Shown here: positions 11,781 to 20,141 of the stretch, one piece after another
Layout: every line of letters starts with the position of its first letter
How positions within the stretch are numbered: the first letter of the stretch is position 1
Source: Aliidongia sp035943795
GTDB taxonomy: Bacteria > Pseudomonadota > Alphaproteobacteria > ATCC43930 > CGMCC-115725
Direction: 5' to 3'
Assembly: GCF_035943795.1 (NCBI RefSeq)
Contig: NZ_DASZBY010000085.1
Coordinates: forward strand, 27,385-91,384
DNA length: 64,000 nucleotides
Notes under the pieces: model-generated
Database searches by the model: none
What the model was told of the DNA's origin: nothing
What the model saw: only the letters and a program-made list of their open reading frames with translations
Position numbers and translations under genes: made by a program

Positions 11781-12532
11781 GCGCGCCCTGCCGTCCCGAG
11801 GAACTGCTGATCGGCGTCGTCGCGGAATTGATCGGCCGGGTGCGTCACGTCGCGGTCGGCGCCCTGTCACCGATCCCGGCCGCCGCGGCCTTGCTGGGCG
11901 CCCGGCGCCATGACGGCATGCGGGTCTCGATCCTCAACAGCCGGCGGCACAGCTTCTTCACCGACGGCGGGCGGGAGCTGTTCGACTGTGCCGGCCAGGG
12001 CCGGATCGACGCCTTCTTCCTGTCGGGCGGCCAGATCGACGGCGCCGGCAATGTCAATCTGGTCGCGATCGGCGATTATGAGAAGCCCAAGGCGCGGTTC
12101 TCCGGCTCGTTCGGCTCCGCCTATCTCTATTACGTCGTGCCCAAGGTGATCCTGTTCCGGCTTGAACATACCAACCGCACCCTGGTCGAGAAGGTGGATT
12201 TCGTCTCGGCACCCGGCACCAGTCCCGCTGGGACCTATCGGCCCGGTGGACCGCACGCCCTGGTGACCGAGCTGTGCGTGTTCCATTTCGACCGCCAAGC
12301 CGGCCGCTTCACGCTCGCCAGCCTGCATCCTGGCGTGACGCTCGACCAGGTACGCGACCGCACCGGCTTCGCGTTCGAGGCGCCGGAGATCGTGCCGACC
12401 ACGGCATTCCCGTCCGACGAAGACCTGGCGCTGCTGCGTGGCGCGGTCGCCCAGGACCTCGCCGAAACCTATCCCACCTTTGCCGCCGACGTGCTCGGCT
12501 GGCACGCCCCTTCCGGAGAGACCGTCCGATGA
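11777..12532 (+). CDS. CoA-transferase family I, subunit B (catalytic Glu not seen)
   Basis: A 251-residue beta subunit of the GctB/IpdB type: GRIDAFFLSGGQIDGAGNVN, IGDYEKPKARFSGSFG and LVEKVDFVSAPG match the order of conserved blocks in that family. In active CoA-transferases of this family the catalytic Glu lies in an E-S-G/E-N-G motif just before the first of these blocks; here the corresponding stretch reads SILNSRRHSFFTDGG (residues 51-65) with no Glu. That is also a reported trait of IpdAB-type CoA hydrolases that cleave steroid ring intermediates, so this pair may be a hydrolase/lyase and not a transferase. Starts on ATGA shared with subunit A and overlaps the next gene in the same way. 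Confidence 0.85.
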   Translation: MSAPCRPEELLIGVVAELIGRVRHVAVGALSPIPAAAALLGARRHDGMRVSILNSRRHSFFTDGGRELFDCAGQGRIDAFFLSGGQIDGAGNVNLVAIGDYEKPKARFSGSFGSAYLYYVVPKVILFRLEHTNRTLVEKVDFVSAPGTSPAGTYRPGGPHALVTELCVFHFDRQAGRFTLASLHPGVTLDQVRDRTGFAFEAPEIVPTTAFPSDEDLALLRGAVAQDLAETYPTFAADVLGWHAPSGETVR

Positions 12533-13746
12533 GTACCGCGCCGCAACCCCATCCCGGCGCGCTCGCCGGCATCAGGGTGATCGATCTGACCCGCGTTCTG
12601 GGTGGCCCCTATTGCACGCAGATCCTGGGCGACCATGGGGCGGAAGTGATCAAGATCGAGCCGCCGACCGGCGACGAGACGCGCGGCTGGGGTCCGCCGT
12701 TCCGGGACGGCGACGCGTCCTACTTCATCGGCGTCAATCGCAACAAGCAGGCGATGGCCCTCGATTTCACCAAACCCCAGGCGCGCGAGCTGCTGTTCCG
12801 GCTGCTCGAGGATGCCGACGTGCTGGTCGAGAATTTCAAGGCCGGCACGCTTGAACGCTGGGGCATCGGCTATGAACAGACGCTGCGTGCGCGCTTCCCG
12901 AAGCTGATCCATGCCCGAGTCTCGGGCTTCGGCAGCGACGGGCCGCTGGGTGGCCGGGTCGGCTACGACGCGGTCATCCAGGGCATGGCCGGGCTGATGA
13001 GCGTCAATGGCGAGCGCGGCGGCGCGCCGTTGCGGCTGGGCATTCCGATCGTCGATCTGGCGACCGGCCTCAACACCGCGATCGGCATTCTGATGGCGTT
13101 GATCGAGCGCGGCAAATCGGGGCTGGGCCAGTTCGTCGAAGCCTCGCTGTTCGACAGCGGCGTGGCACTGCTGCATCCGCACCTGGCCAACTACCTGCTG
13201 AACCACAAGACGCCGGGGCGCACCGGCAGCGCGCATCCGAACATCAGCCCGTACGATTGCTTTCCGACGAAGACGGTGCCGATCTTCCTCGCAGTCGGCA
13301 ACGACAGGCAATACGCCCTGTTCTGCAAGAGCCTGGGCATCGAAGCCCTGATCGCCGACCCGCGCTTCGCCGCCAACCGGGACCGGGTCGCCAACCGCGA
13401 CGCGCTGACGGCACTGCTGCAGCCGGTCCTGGACGAGCTGGACGGCCATGCTATCGCCGAGCGGTTGCTGGCCGAGGGCGTGCCGTGCGGTCCCGTGCTC
13501 GACCTGCCCGACGTCATCGCCCATCCCCAGACGATCCATCGCGAGATGGTGGTCCATGACGGCGAGTACAGCGGCTTCGGCACGCCGATCAAGCTGTCGC
13601 GCACCCCGGGCGGCGTGCGGAGCGTCCCGCAGAAATTCGGCCACGCGACCCGTGCGGTGCTGGGGAAGGCCGGTTATACGGATGCTGAAATCGACCAGCT
13701 GGTCGCCGACGGCGTCGCCTTCACGACTCGCGACGGGGCGCCGTGA
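12529..13746 (+). CDS. CaiB/BaiF family CoA-transferase (family III)
   Basis: A 405-residue family III CoA-transferase, which moves CoA between free acids and acyl-CoAs via an aspartyl-CoA mixed anhydride. Visible motifs: GIRVIDLTRVLGGPYCTQILGDHGAEVIKIE at the N terminus (residues 14-44), YFIGVNRNKQAMALD, ADVLVENFKAGTLERWG, and the catalytic Asp in GGRVGYDAVIQGMAGLM (Asp147). Length is typical. It shares an ATGA with the preceding CoA-transferase subunit and a GTGA with the following thioesterase, so all are one operon. Having a family III enzyme next to a family I-like pair suggests consecutive CoA-ester steps on one substrate. The substrate itself is not evident. Confidence 0.92.
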   Translation: MSTAPQPHPGALAGIRVIDLTRVLGGPYCTQILGDHGAEVIKIEPPTGDETRGWGPPFRDGDASYFIGVNRNKQAMALDFTKPQARELLFRLLEDADVLVENFKAGTLERWGIGYEQTLRARFPKLIHARVSGFGSDGPLGGRVGYDAVIQGMAGLMSVNGERGGAPLRLGIPIVDLATGLNTAIGILMALIERGKSGLGQFVEASLFDSGVALLHPHLANYLLNHKTPGRTGSAHPNISPYDCFPTKTVPIFLAVGNDRQYALFCKSLGIEALIADPRFAANRDRVANRDALTALLQPVLDELDGHAIAERLLAEGVPCGPVLDLPDVIAHPQTIHREMVVHDGEYSGFGTPIKLSRTPGGVRSVPQKFGHATRAVLGKAGYTDAEIDQLVADGVAFTTRDGAP

Positions 13747-14192
13747 GCGACCTCCTCGACCGGTCGAGTTTTACTTACTGGCACGAGGATGTGCTGCGCT
13801 TCGGCGATCTCGACCGGCAGAACCATGTCAACAACGTCGCCTTCGCCAGTTTCTGCGAGAACGGCCGGGTTCGTTTCTTCGACACGGTCGTGCGCCCGCT
13901 GATCGGTTGGGACGATCTGTTCGTGCTGGTCAGGATCGTTATCGACTATCGCCACGAGGTGCATTATCCGGGCTCGATCGAGGTCGGCACCCGGCTGATG
14001 AAGCTCGGCCGCAGTTCCGTCACTTTCGGCCAAGGCCTGTTCAACAATGGACGCTGCGTGGCTACGTCCGAGGCCGTCGTCGTGCTGATGGACGTGACGA
14101 CGCGGAAGTCCCGGCCGTTTCCGGACCACGCCGCGTCGACGCTTCGCGCTCTGGCGGAAAGCCTGCCGAAAGCGATCGAGCAGACCGCATAG
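13743..14192 (+). CDS. Hotdog-fold acyl-CoA thioesterase (4HBT family)
   Basis: A 149-residue single-hotdog protein with the 4-hydroxybenzoyl-CoA thioesterase signature RFGDLDRQNHVNNVAFASFCE near residues 19-39, including the catalytic-type Asp. Later blocks IDYRHEVHYPGSIEVGTRL and SVTFGQGLFNNG are the central strands. It hydrolyses an acyl-CoA to acid plus CoA, or could act as the exit step of the pathway encoded by the upstream four genes. Start is GTG at 13743, overlapping the stop of the CaiB/BaiF gene (GTGA). It is the last gene of the operon and faces the sensor kinase gene convergently. Confidence 0.9.
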   Translation: MSDLLDRSSFTYWHEDVLRFGDLDRQNHVNNVAFASFCENGRVRFFDTVVRPLIGWDDLFVLVRIVIDYRHEVHYPGSIEVGTRLMKLGRSSVTFGQGLFNNGRCVATSEAVVVLMDVTTRKSRPFPDHAASTLRALAESLPKAIEQTA

Positions 14193-14242
14193 CCCGAGAG
14201 AACCTGTCCTCGACCACCATGTCGTCCATCATCGGCCTGTAA

Positions 14243-14260
14243 AGACGGACGGTCCCGTCT
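14243..14260 (-). terminator. Possible weak terminator hairpin at convergent boundary
   Basis: AGACGG and CCGTCT form a 6-pair stem with a 6-base loop, overlapping the stop of the minus-strand kinase gene and followed on that strand by TTTACAGG. Short stem and broken U-tract make it only a candidate. Confidence 0.3.
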
Positions 14261-17165
14261 AGCCGGTCGACGCCAGCGCGATCTCGCCCTCCGCGGTCTG
14301 GAAGCGCGCGGTCACCGTCGTGCCGGCGCCGAGGCGCGACGTGATCTCGAGCGCACCGCCCTGCATCTCCATCAGGCGTCGCGACAGCGGCAGGCCCAGC
14401 CCGGTACCGTCGCCCTCCCGGTTGCGGGCGTTGTCGACCTGGCCGAACGGCTCGACCACCTTCACCAGGTCTTCGGGCGAGATGCCGATGCCGGAATCCG
14501 CGACCGAAATCGCCGGCGTTCCATCGGCGGCCCGGAAGACCGAGATCCTTACCTGGCCGCCGGTCGGCGTGAATTTTATCGCATTGGACAAAAGATTGAG
14601 CAGCACCTGCTTGATCCGCACCGGATCGCCCATCGCGTCCGGCGCATCACCTTCGATCACCGAGCCGAGCTCGACCCCCTTCTGCTCTGCCTTCGTCGCC
14701 ATCAAGCGGCAGCTCGTCGCGACCAATGTGCCGAGTTCGACCGGTTCCTGATGCAGCACCAGCGCACCCGCCTCAAGCTTCGCGAAATCGAGAATGTCGT
14801 TAATGATGGCCAGCAGGTGCTCGCCGCTCGCATGGATATCGTCCACATATTCCCGGTATTTCGGCACGCCCAGCGGACCCAGCGTTTCATGGCGCATCAG
14901 GTCGGCAAAGCCGATGACCGCGTTCAACGGCGTGCGCAGTTCGTGGCTCATGTTCGAAAAGAACGCGCTGCGCATGCGGTTCGATCGTTCGGCCTCGTCA
15001 TGGGCGGCGCGCAGCTTTTCCTCGTTCGCCTTCTGGCGGCTGTTGTCGCGCACCACGCCGACGATTTCGACCGGCGCGCCGGTGACCGCATCGCGCACCA
15101 GCTTCAGACGTGTGTCGACCCAGATCAGATGGCCTGCCTTGTGGTGGACACGGTATTCGATCCCGACCACATCGCGCAGACCCGCCGCCAGATCGGCGAT
15201 CGCGTTCGTGACCATCTGACGATCGGCAGCAAAGACGATGTCGCCGGCGATGCCCGTCTTCAGTTCATCCAACTCGTAGCCCAGGACGTCGCGATAGGCC
15301 GGTGACAGATAGACGCGCTGCCCGTCGAGCCGCAGGCGGATGATCATGTCGGTGGAGTTTTCCGCCAACAGCCGGTAGCGCCCCTCGCTCTCGCGCAATT
15401 CGTCTTCGCTGCGCACACGCTCGGTCACGTCGCGCAGCATGCTGATGAGTTCGATCGCCTGGCCCGTGACTTCGTCCTTGAGCAGCCGGTCCCGGGCTTC
15501 GAGCCATATCGTTCGCCCGTCGCGATGCAGTGCGCGAAAGCTGTACACGCCGATCTCGGGTCCGCTTCCCCGCATCATCGCGCTGAAGCGATCGGCGACC
15601 AGAGGCCGATCTTCGGGGTGAACCCGAGAGAGATCGTTGCAATCCGTCATGTCGGCTGGATCGAGCCCGAGGATCTCCCGACAGGCCGGCGATACATAGC
15701 GGCGCGTGCCGTCGGGACCGATGCGCAGGATGATGTCGGTCGCATTCTCTGCGATCGCCCGGAACCGTAGCTCGCTCTCGCGCTTTGCCCGCTCGGCGGC
15801 GATCCGGGCACCCACGTCGCGGACGACGCTGACGATTTCTCCGGTGGGCTGCCCCGCGCCGTCGCGTACGACCCGCGACTTCGACTCGACCCAGGCCCAA
15901 TGCCCGGCGGCATGCCGGATGCGATGACAGCTCATCCCTTCCTCGCCACCGTCCAGCAGCCTGTGCCACATCGCAGCCACGTCGGCGCTGTCGTCCGGAT
16001 GGATGAAGTCCTTCGGGTTGGTCCCGATCAGCTCTTCGGGCGCCACGCCATAGAGGGCGAGCGATGCCGGTGACACGTAGCGCCGTTCCAGCGTCCCGAG
16101 ATCGTTGACGACGATCATGTCGCCGACATTGTCGGCCAGCAGCCGATAGTCGGCCGTCACCCTCGCATTTTCCGCCGCGGCCGCGCTCTGCCGCCGCCAA
16201 AGCACCGCAAGGCGCCAGCCCATCAGCGCCACCACCGAGCCCAGCAGGCCGATGCCAAGCAGATGCGCACGGAAGTCGCGACGCCAGCCTGCCAGCGACT
16301 CGCCCTCCTCCGTCGCGACCAGAATCACCAGCGGCAGGTCAGTCAGGCGGCGATAGGTTTCCATCCGCCTGACACCATCGATCATCGACGGCGCCATGAA
16401 GGAGCCGTTCGGCGCCTGTCGCACATGGTCGAGGAACAGCGGGCCGTCGGCATAACTGTGCCCGATGGCCGTTTCGAGGAACGGGCGGCGCGTGAGCAGG
16501 ATGCCATCGCCGCGGAACACGACGATCGTACCCTGCTGACCCACGGACAAGCTGTCGTAGAGCTGGTCGAAAAAGCTGAGATCCGTGGTGGCGAACACGA
16601 CGCCGGCAAATCGACCCTGCGCATCGTCGAGCCTGCGGCTGATCGCGATGCTGAGGCGCCCCGTCGTTCGGCTGACATAGGGCGCCGAAATCGCGATGCC
16701 GCGATCGAGCCGGTCCCGATGGGCGGCGAATATTTCCCGGTTGGCGCCCTCGCCTTTCGGAGCATCGGGAAACGAAGTGGCGAACCATTTGCCCGCCTGA
16801 TCCAGCACCACCAGATCGCGCAGTTGCGGCGTGACCCGCGCGCGGTTCTTCAGCACCGTATCGACTTCCGTCGCCCGCGCGGGATCCAGGCCCTCGGCCG
16901 CGACCCGCTCTTGCACCTCCCGCAACGGCAGGTCGATCAGGTCGATCGAGCGGGCGACCTGCTGTGCCAGGGCGTCCGCAACGTTCTGCGCCTGTATCCG
17001 GGCCACCTCCAGGGCGAGATCGCGCGCCTGCCAACTGTGCCACAGATCGAGGCCGACGAGCGACAGCACCACGATCGCCACGAGGCCCGCGGCAGTCGCC
17101 GGCAACGCCATCCCCGCGAACCGGCGATGGGCACCTTCAGTAGCTGGCCGGAGGGCAGGCTTCAT
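14259..17165 (-). CDS. Membrane sensor histidine kinase, Cache-PAS-PAS-PAS
   Basis: A 968-residue sensor kinase. N-terminal helix ALPATAAGLVAIVVLSLVGL, a periplasmic double-Cache-type sensor (blocks VLKNRARVTPQLRDLVVLD, ISAPYVSRTTGRLSIAISR, VFATTDLSFFDQLY, TYRRLTDLPLVILVA), a second membrane helix LLGIGLLGSVVALMGWRLAVL, then three PAS/PAC repeats (each ending in IVSVVRDV-, LISMLRDV- or IVGVVRDN-like strands), HisKA with MSHELRTPLNAVIGF (His741) and HATPase with LLNLLSNAIKF, DSGIGIS and GTGLGL. No receiver domain is attached and no response regulator gene lies near, so it is an orphan kinase. ATG 17165 was chosen over an upstream in-frame ATG because it places the helix near the N terminus. 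It likely senses a small organic ligand; which one is unknown. Confidence 0.9.
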   Translation of the reverse strand: MKPALRPATEGAHRRFAGMALPATAAGLVAIVVLSLVGLDLWHSWQARDLALEVARIQAQNVADALAQQVARSIDLIDLPLREVQERVAAEGLDPARATEVDTVLKNRARVTPQLRDLVVLDQAGKWFATSFPDAPKGEGANREIFAAHRDRLDRGIAISAPYVSRTTGRLSIAISRRLDDAQGRFAGVVFATTDLSFFDQLYDSLSVGQQGTIVVFRGDGILLTRRPFLETAIGHSYADGPLFLDHVRQAPNGSFMAPSMIDGVRRMETYRRLTDLPLVILVATEEGESLAGWRRDFRAHLLGIGLLGSVVALMGWRLAVLWRRQSAAAAENARVTADYRLLADNVGDMIVVNDLGTLERRYVSPASLALYGVAPEELIGTNPKDFIHPDDSADVAAMWHRLLDGGEEGMSCHRIRHAAGHWAWVESKSRVVRDGAGQPTGEIVSVVRDVGARIAAERAKRESELRFRAIAENATDIILRIGPDGTRRYVSPACREILGLDPADMTDCNDLSRVHPEDRPLVADRFSAMMRGSGPEIGVYSFRALHRDGRTIWLEARDRLLKDEVTGQAIELISMLRDVTERVRSEDELRESEGRYRLLAENSTDMIIRLRLDGQRVYLSPAYRDVLGYELDELKTGIAGDIVFAADRQMVTNAIADLAAGLRDVVGIEYRVHHKAGHLIWVDTRLKLVRDAVTGAPVEIVGVVRDNSRQKANEEKLRAAHDEAERSNRMRSAFFSNMSHELRTPLNAVIGFADLMRHETLGPLGVPKYREYVDDIHASGEHLLAIINDILDFAKLEAGALVLHQEPVELGTLVATSCRLMATKAEQKGVELGSVIEGDAPDAMGDPVRIKQVLLNLLSNAIKFTPTGGQVRISVFRAADGTPAISVADSGIGISPEDLVKVVEPFGQVDNARNREGDGTGLGLPLSRRLMEMQGGALEITSRLGAGTTVTARFQTAEGEIALASTG

Positions 17166-17316
17166 GGATGGGTCCGCTCCCTGGTAGCGCCGTGTCGATC
17201 TTACCGCCCAAATCCGGACATGCGCCATCGGCGCGGTACTCGTCGCCTCGGCGACTTGACAGCCCATCCGTCATAACGGACACATCGCCCAGTATAGTTA
17301 CTGGAATGAGCCTTCA

Positions 17317-17958
17317 ATGTATCCTGAACCCACTGATTCGACCAAAGCCGAAGGTCTCGACATCGAAAACCCGGAGGTCGCCAAGGATCCCGCGGCGGAG
17401 TTGGCGGCGATCGTCGGGCGAAATCTGCGGCGGCTGCGGACGCGGCAAGGCCATTCCCTGGAGCGTCTGGCGAAACTGTCCGGCGTCAGCCGCGGCATGC
17501 TGGGACAGATCGAGCTCGGCCGCAGCGCGCCGACGATCGGCCTGCTGTGGAAGATCGCCACCGCGCTCGACGTGACGTTCGCCACCCTGACCGCATCCGG
17601 TGCCGGGGGCGGCACCTGCGTCCTGCGTCGAGATGAGGCCAAGATCCTGTCATCAAGCCTGGGGCGCTTCACTTCACGCGCCCTGTTCCCGTTCGACGGT
17701 GAACGGCGCATCGAATTCTACGAGTTGCGCATCGCACCGGGTCATACGGAGGGAGCGCCGGCCCACGCGCCCGGAACGATCGAAAACCTGACGGTCAGCG
17801 CCGGTCGCCTGGACCTGTTCGATGGCGAGGAAAGCCATCTCCTGGAAACCGGTGACGCCATCCTGTTCGAGGCAGGGCGCCCCCATCGCTATCGCAATCC
17901 CGGCGAGCAGGAGACGGTCGTCTATCTGGTCATGACCTATGACGAGGCCATCGGCTGA
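17317..17958 (+). CDS. XRE-family regulator with C-terminal cupin
   Basis: A 213-residue transcription factor: an XRE helix-turn-helix at about residues 33-88 (GRNLRRLRTRQGHSLERLAK, then SGVSRGMLGQIELGRSAPT and LWKIATALDV) followed by a cupin_2 domain (about 120-208; FYELRIAPGHTEGAPAHAPG, NLTVSAGRLDLFDG, GDAILFEAGRPHRYRNPGEQ). This PuuR/SutR-like layout usually reports on a small metabolite bound in the cupin. It is divergent from the sensor kinase and convergent with phaZ. No adjacent same-strand target gene is apparent, so it may act at a distance. Start taken at the ATG giving a normal short leader before the HTH; no strong ribosome site. Confidence 0.9.
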   Translation: MYPEPTDSTKAEGLDIENPEVAKDPAAELAAIVGRNLRRLRTRQGHSLERLAKLSGVSRGMLGQIELGRSAPTIGLLWKIATALDVTFATLTASGAGGGTCVLRRDEAKILSSSLGRFTSRALFPFDGERRIEFYELRIAPGHTEGAPAHAPGTIENLTVSAGRLDLFDGEESHLLETGDAILFEAGRPHRYRNPGEQETVVYLVMTYDEAIG

Positions 17959-17965
17959 ACCAGCC

Positions 17966-17999
17966 AAAACGCCGGGACCATAAAATCGCAGTCCCGGCG
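17966..17999 (-). terminator. Terminator of phaZ between convergent genes
   Basis: CGCCGGGAC (17970-17978) and GTCCCGGCG (17991-17999) are a perfect 9-pair stem around a 12-base loop. On the minus strand it is followed by TTTTGG, fitting termination of phaZ; the plus strand has no U-run, though the hairpin could still protect the XRE-cupin transcript end. Confidence 0.65.
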
Positions 18000-18012
18000 C
18001 CGAAGGTTTCGT

Positions 18013-19230
18013 CTAGCCGTGGGTCCGGATGAACTCCCGCACCACCGGGTAGATCTCCGTCGACCAGCGGCGGCCGTTGAACACGCCGTAGTGGCCGACC
18101 TTCCGCTGCAGATGCTGCGCTTTCTTGGCGCTGGCGAGACCGGTACAAAGGCTGTGGGCGGCAGACGTCTGACCCACGGCACAGATGTCGTCGTTCTCGC
18201 CTTCGACCGTCAGCAGCGCCGTCTTCTTGATCGCCTTCGGCTCGACCTTGCGGCCCCGGGACACAAAACGCCCGAGCGGCAACGAATGGTCCTGGAAGAC
18301 TTCCTTGATCGTCTGCAGATAGAACTCGGCCGGCAGGTCCATCACGGCGGTGTATTCGTCATAGAACTTGCGAGTCGCCTCGGCGCTCTCGCCATCGCCC
18401 CTGACCAGATGATGGAACAGGTCGACGTGGGCGTTCACATGCCGGTCGAGGTTCATGGTCATGAAGCCGGCCAGTTGCAGGAAGCCCGGATAGACCCGCC
18501 GGAACGCTCCCGGATAGCGCATCGGCACCGACGTGATCACGTTGCGCTCGAACCATTCATGCTCGCGAGTCGTGGCCAGCAGGTTGACCTGCGTCGGGTT
18601 GATCCGCGTGTCGATCGGGCCGCCCATCAGCGTCATGGTCGCCGGCTGGTTGGGCGCGCCGTCGGCCGCCATCAGGGCGACCGCGGCGAAGACCGGCACG
18701 GCCGGTTGGCAGACCGCGATGACGTGATGCTTCGGCCCCAGGAAATTCATGAACCCGCCGAGCGTGTCGATGAAATCGTCCAGATCGAACCGCCCGTGGG
18801 ACAGCGAGACGCTGCGCGCGTTCTTCCAGTCGGTGATGTAGACGTCGTTGTCGGGCAACAGCGTCGCGACCGTCCCGCGCAGCAGCGTGGCGAAATGGCC
18901 GGACATGGGAGCGACCAGAAGGATGCGCGGCTGATCGGCCCCGCCCTCCTTGGCGAAATGCAGCAGGTTGCCGAACGGGGTTTCGACCACGTCCTCTTCA
19001 ATCACCGCGACCTCACGGCCGTTGACCATGGTCGTCTCGATGCCGAACGGCGGGCGGCTGTGGGACATGCCGGAGCGCACGACGAGCTCGCACGCGGCTG
19101 CCATCGTCCGGACCATGATGTTGTCGCCGAAGCCCGGCCAGGGCTGCTTCAGAAAGGCACCGGTCGACTGGGCCATCAAACGAAAGGGCCCCATGACGTC
19201 GGCGTGAGCTTGATAAGCCTGATACAGCAT
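18013..19230 (-). CDS. phaZ: Intracellular polyhydroxyalkanoate (PHB) depolymerase
   Basis: Degrades stored poly-3-hydroxybutyrate granules in the cytoplasm. The 405-residue alpha/beta hydrolase carries PFGNLLHFAKEG, LLVAPMSGHFATLLRGTV, VYITDWKNAR and the nucleophile motif VCQPAVP (Cys174), which matches the Cys-type active site of intracellular PhaZ of the Ralstonia a1 group in place of a lipase Ser. The charge-relay Asp (GENDDICAVGQT) and His (KVGHYGVFNGRRW) follow at the expected spacing near the C terminus. GGAAGGTG lies about 11 bases before the ATG at 19230. No phaC, phaR or phasin gene is in the window. A perfect 17-base palindrome about 180 bases upstream is a candidate operator. Confidence 0.93.
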   Translation of the reverse strand: MLYQAYQAHADVMGPFRLMAQSTGAFLKQPWPGFGDNIMVRTMAAACELVVRSGMSHSRPPFGIETTMVNGREVAVIEEDVVETPFGNLLHFAKEGGADQPRILLVAPMSGHFATLLRGTVATLLPDNDVYITDWKNARSVSLSHGRFDLDDFIDTLGGFMNFLGPKHHVIAVCQPAVPVFAAVALMAADGAPNQPATMTLMGGPIDTRINPTQVNLLATTREHEWFERNVITSVPMRYPGAFRRVYPGFLQLAGFMTMNLDRHVNAHVDLFHHLVRGDGESAEATRKFYDEYTAVMDLPAEFYLQTIKEVFQDHSLPLGRFVSRGRKVEPKAIKKTALLTVEGENDDICAVGQTSAAHSLCTGLASAKKAQHLQRKVGHYGVFNGRRWSTEIYPVVREFIRTHG

Positions 19231-19725
19231 GTGCCGTCACACCTTCCAAAAGGTGACCTCGAAAACCCCGCCGACATGTATCGCCAGCGCGATGGTCTTC
19301 GCCGTCTAAGTCATCGACGGAGCCGACGGGCCCGGACATTCCAGAACAACCCGCATCGGCCGGCCTTCGTTCCAAGACAACGCGCGAACATCGTCTCGAA
19401 TTTCACCACATCGCAAAATTTGCGATCACATCAATTTACGCAGACCATGACCCTGGTCAAGCGGTCATATCTGCTACTTCCACAGACTTCGGGCCGCTTT
19501 TTCAGATGATGGAAAATATTGGAAGCGCCCGGGCAAAACCGGAGCAAATACTGTGCATTTCGCAACTGCGCTCGTTTTTTCGGCGCCGCAAAATTAATCA
19601 CAGACTTGGGCACGGGATGCCGCCCCTTCCATCACATGACCGAGTTTGCCACCCGGCCGCTGAAGAGGGGCTTAATGAACGGTCGGCGCGGATGATTAAC
19701 GATCCGCCCCGCCGGTCGTGGACGG
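19231..19725. other. 495-base intergenic region upstream of phaZ
   Basis: No supportable gene. It is less GC-rich than its surroundings, notably 19400-19600 (TTTGCG, AAAATTAATC, GAAAATATTG tracts), and holds the palindrome at 19408-19424. It must contain the phaZ promoter, read leftward. It lies downstream of the small acidic gene, which is transcribed towards it; no clear terminator for that gene was found. Confidence 0.6.
19408..19424. promoter_or_regulatory. Perfect 17-base palindrome, candidate operator
   Basis: ATCGCAAA-A-TTTGCGAT is perfectly symmetric around one central base, in the non-coding stretch about 180 bases upstream of phaZ. Such symmetry fits a dimeric regulator site. The bound protein is unknown; a PhaR-type or other repressor is only a guess. 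Confidence 0.5.
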
Positions 19726-19965
19726 TTATTCGCCCGGATTGTCCTTGATGTCCTGCTCGATCTGCGTCGCCAGATCCTTCAGCAGGCGGACGATATCCTC
19801 GCGGCTGGTCGCTTCCGCCGCGGCATTGACGGCCGCCTCGACCATCATCACGCCGACGAGGTAGCCGAGCGCGCCGCCTTCCTCGAGCGCCGCCACCAGA
19901 TGCTTGTCGGCGATGTCGGCGGCCTGATCGTAAAGCGCTTCCATCTGGGTGTTTTCGTCGCTCAT
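19726..19965 (-). CDS. Small acidic protein of unknown function
   Basis: A 79-residue acidic, mostly helical protein (MSDENTQMEALYDQAADIAD at the start; central hydrophobic LGYLVGVMMVEAAVNAAAEA; C-terminal RLLKDLATQIEQDIKD). No signal peptide and no motif I recognise; the central stretch is too mixed for a confident membrane helix. A good GAGGAC ribosome site sits just before the ATG, and coding bias looks normal, so I regard it as real. It is divergent from sixA. No function is proposed. Confidence 0.7.
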   Translation of the reverse strand: MSDENTQMEALYDQAADIADKHLVAALEEGGALGYLVGVMMVEAAVNAAAEATSREDIVRLLKDLATQIEQDIKDNPGE

Positions 19966-20141
19966 ATCGTCCTCGAATTGATTCGTATCGCGCGCTCGCC
20001 CGGCAGGGCGAAATAATGCGCCGGGACCCTATCAGGAATCCGACTCCTCCGACCAGATTTCATCGCGAGGCCCTTGTGTTGGCTGGGCCGCGCCGTCAAA
20101 TGCTCGGCAGACGCAACGAGACCCGGAGGCCGAGCTCGGCG

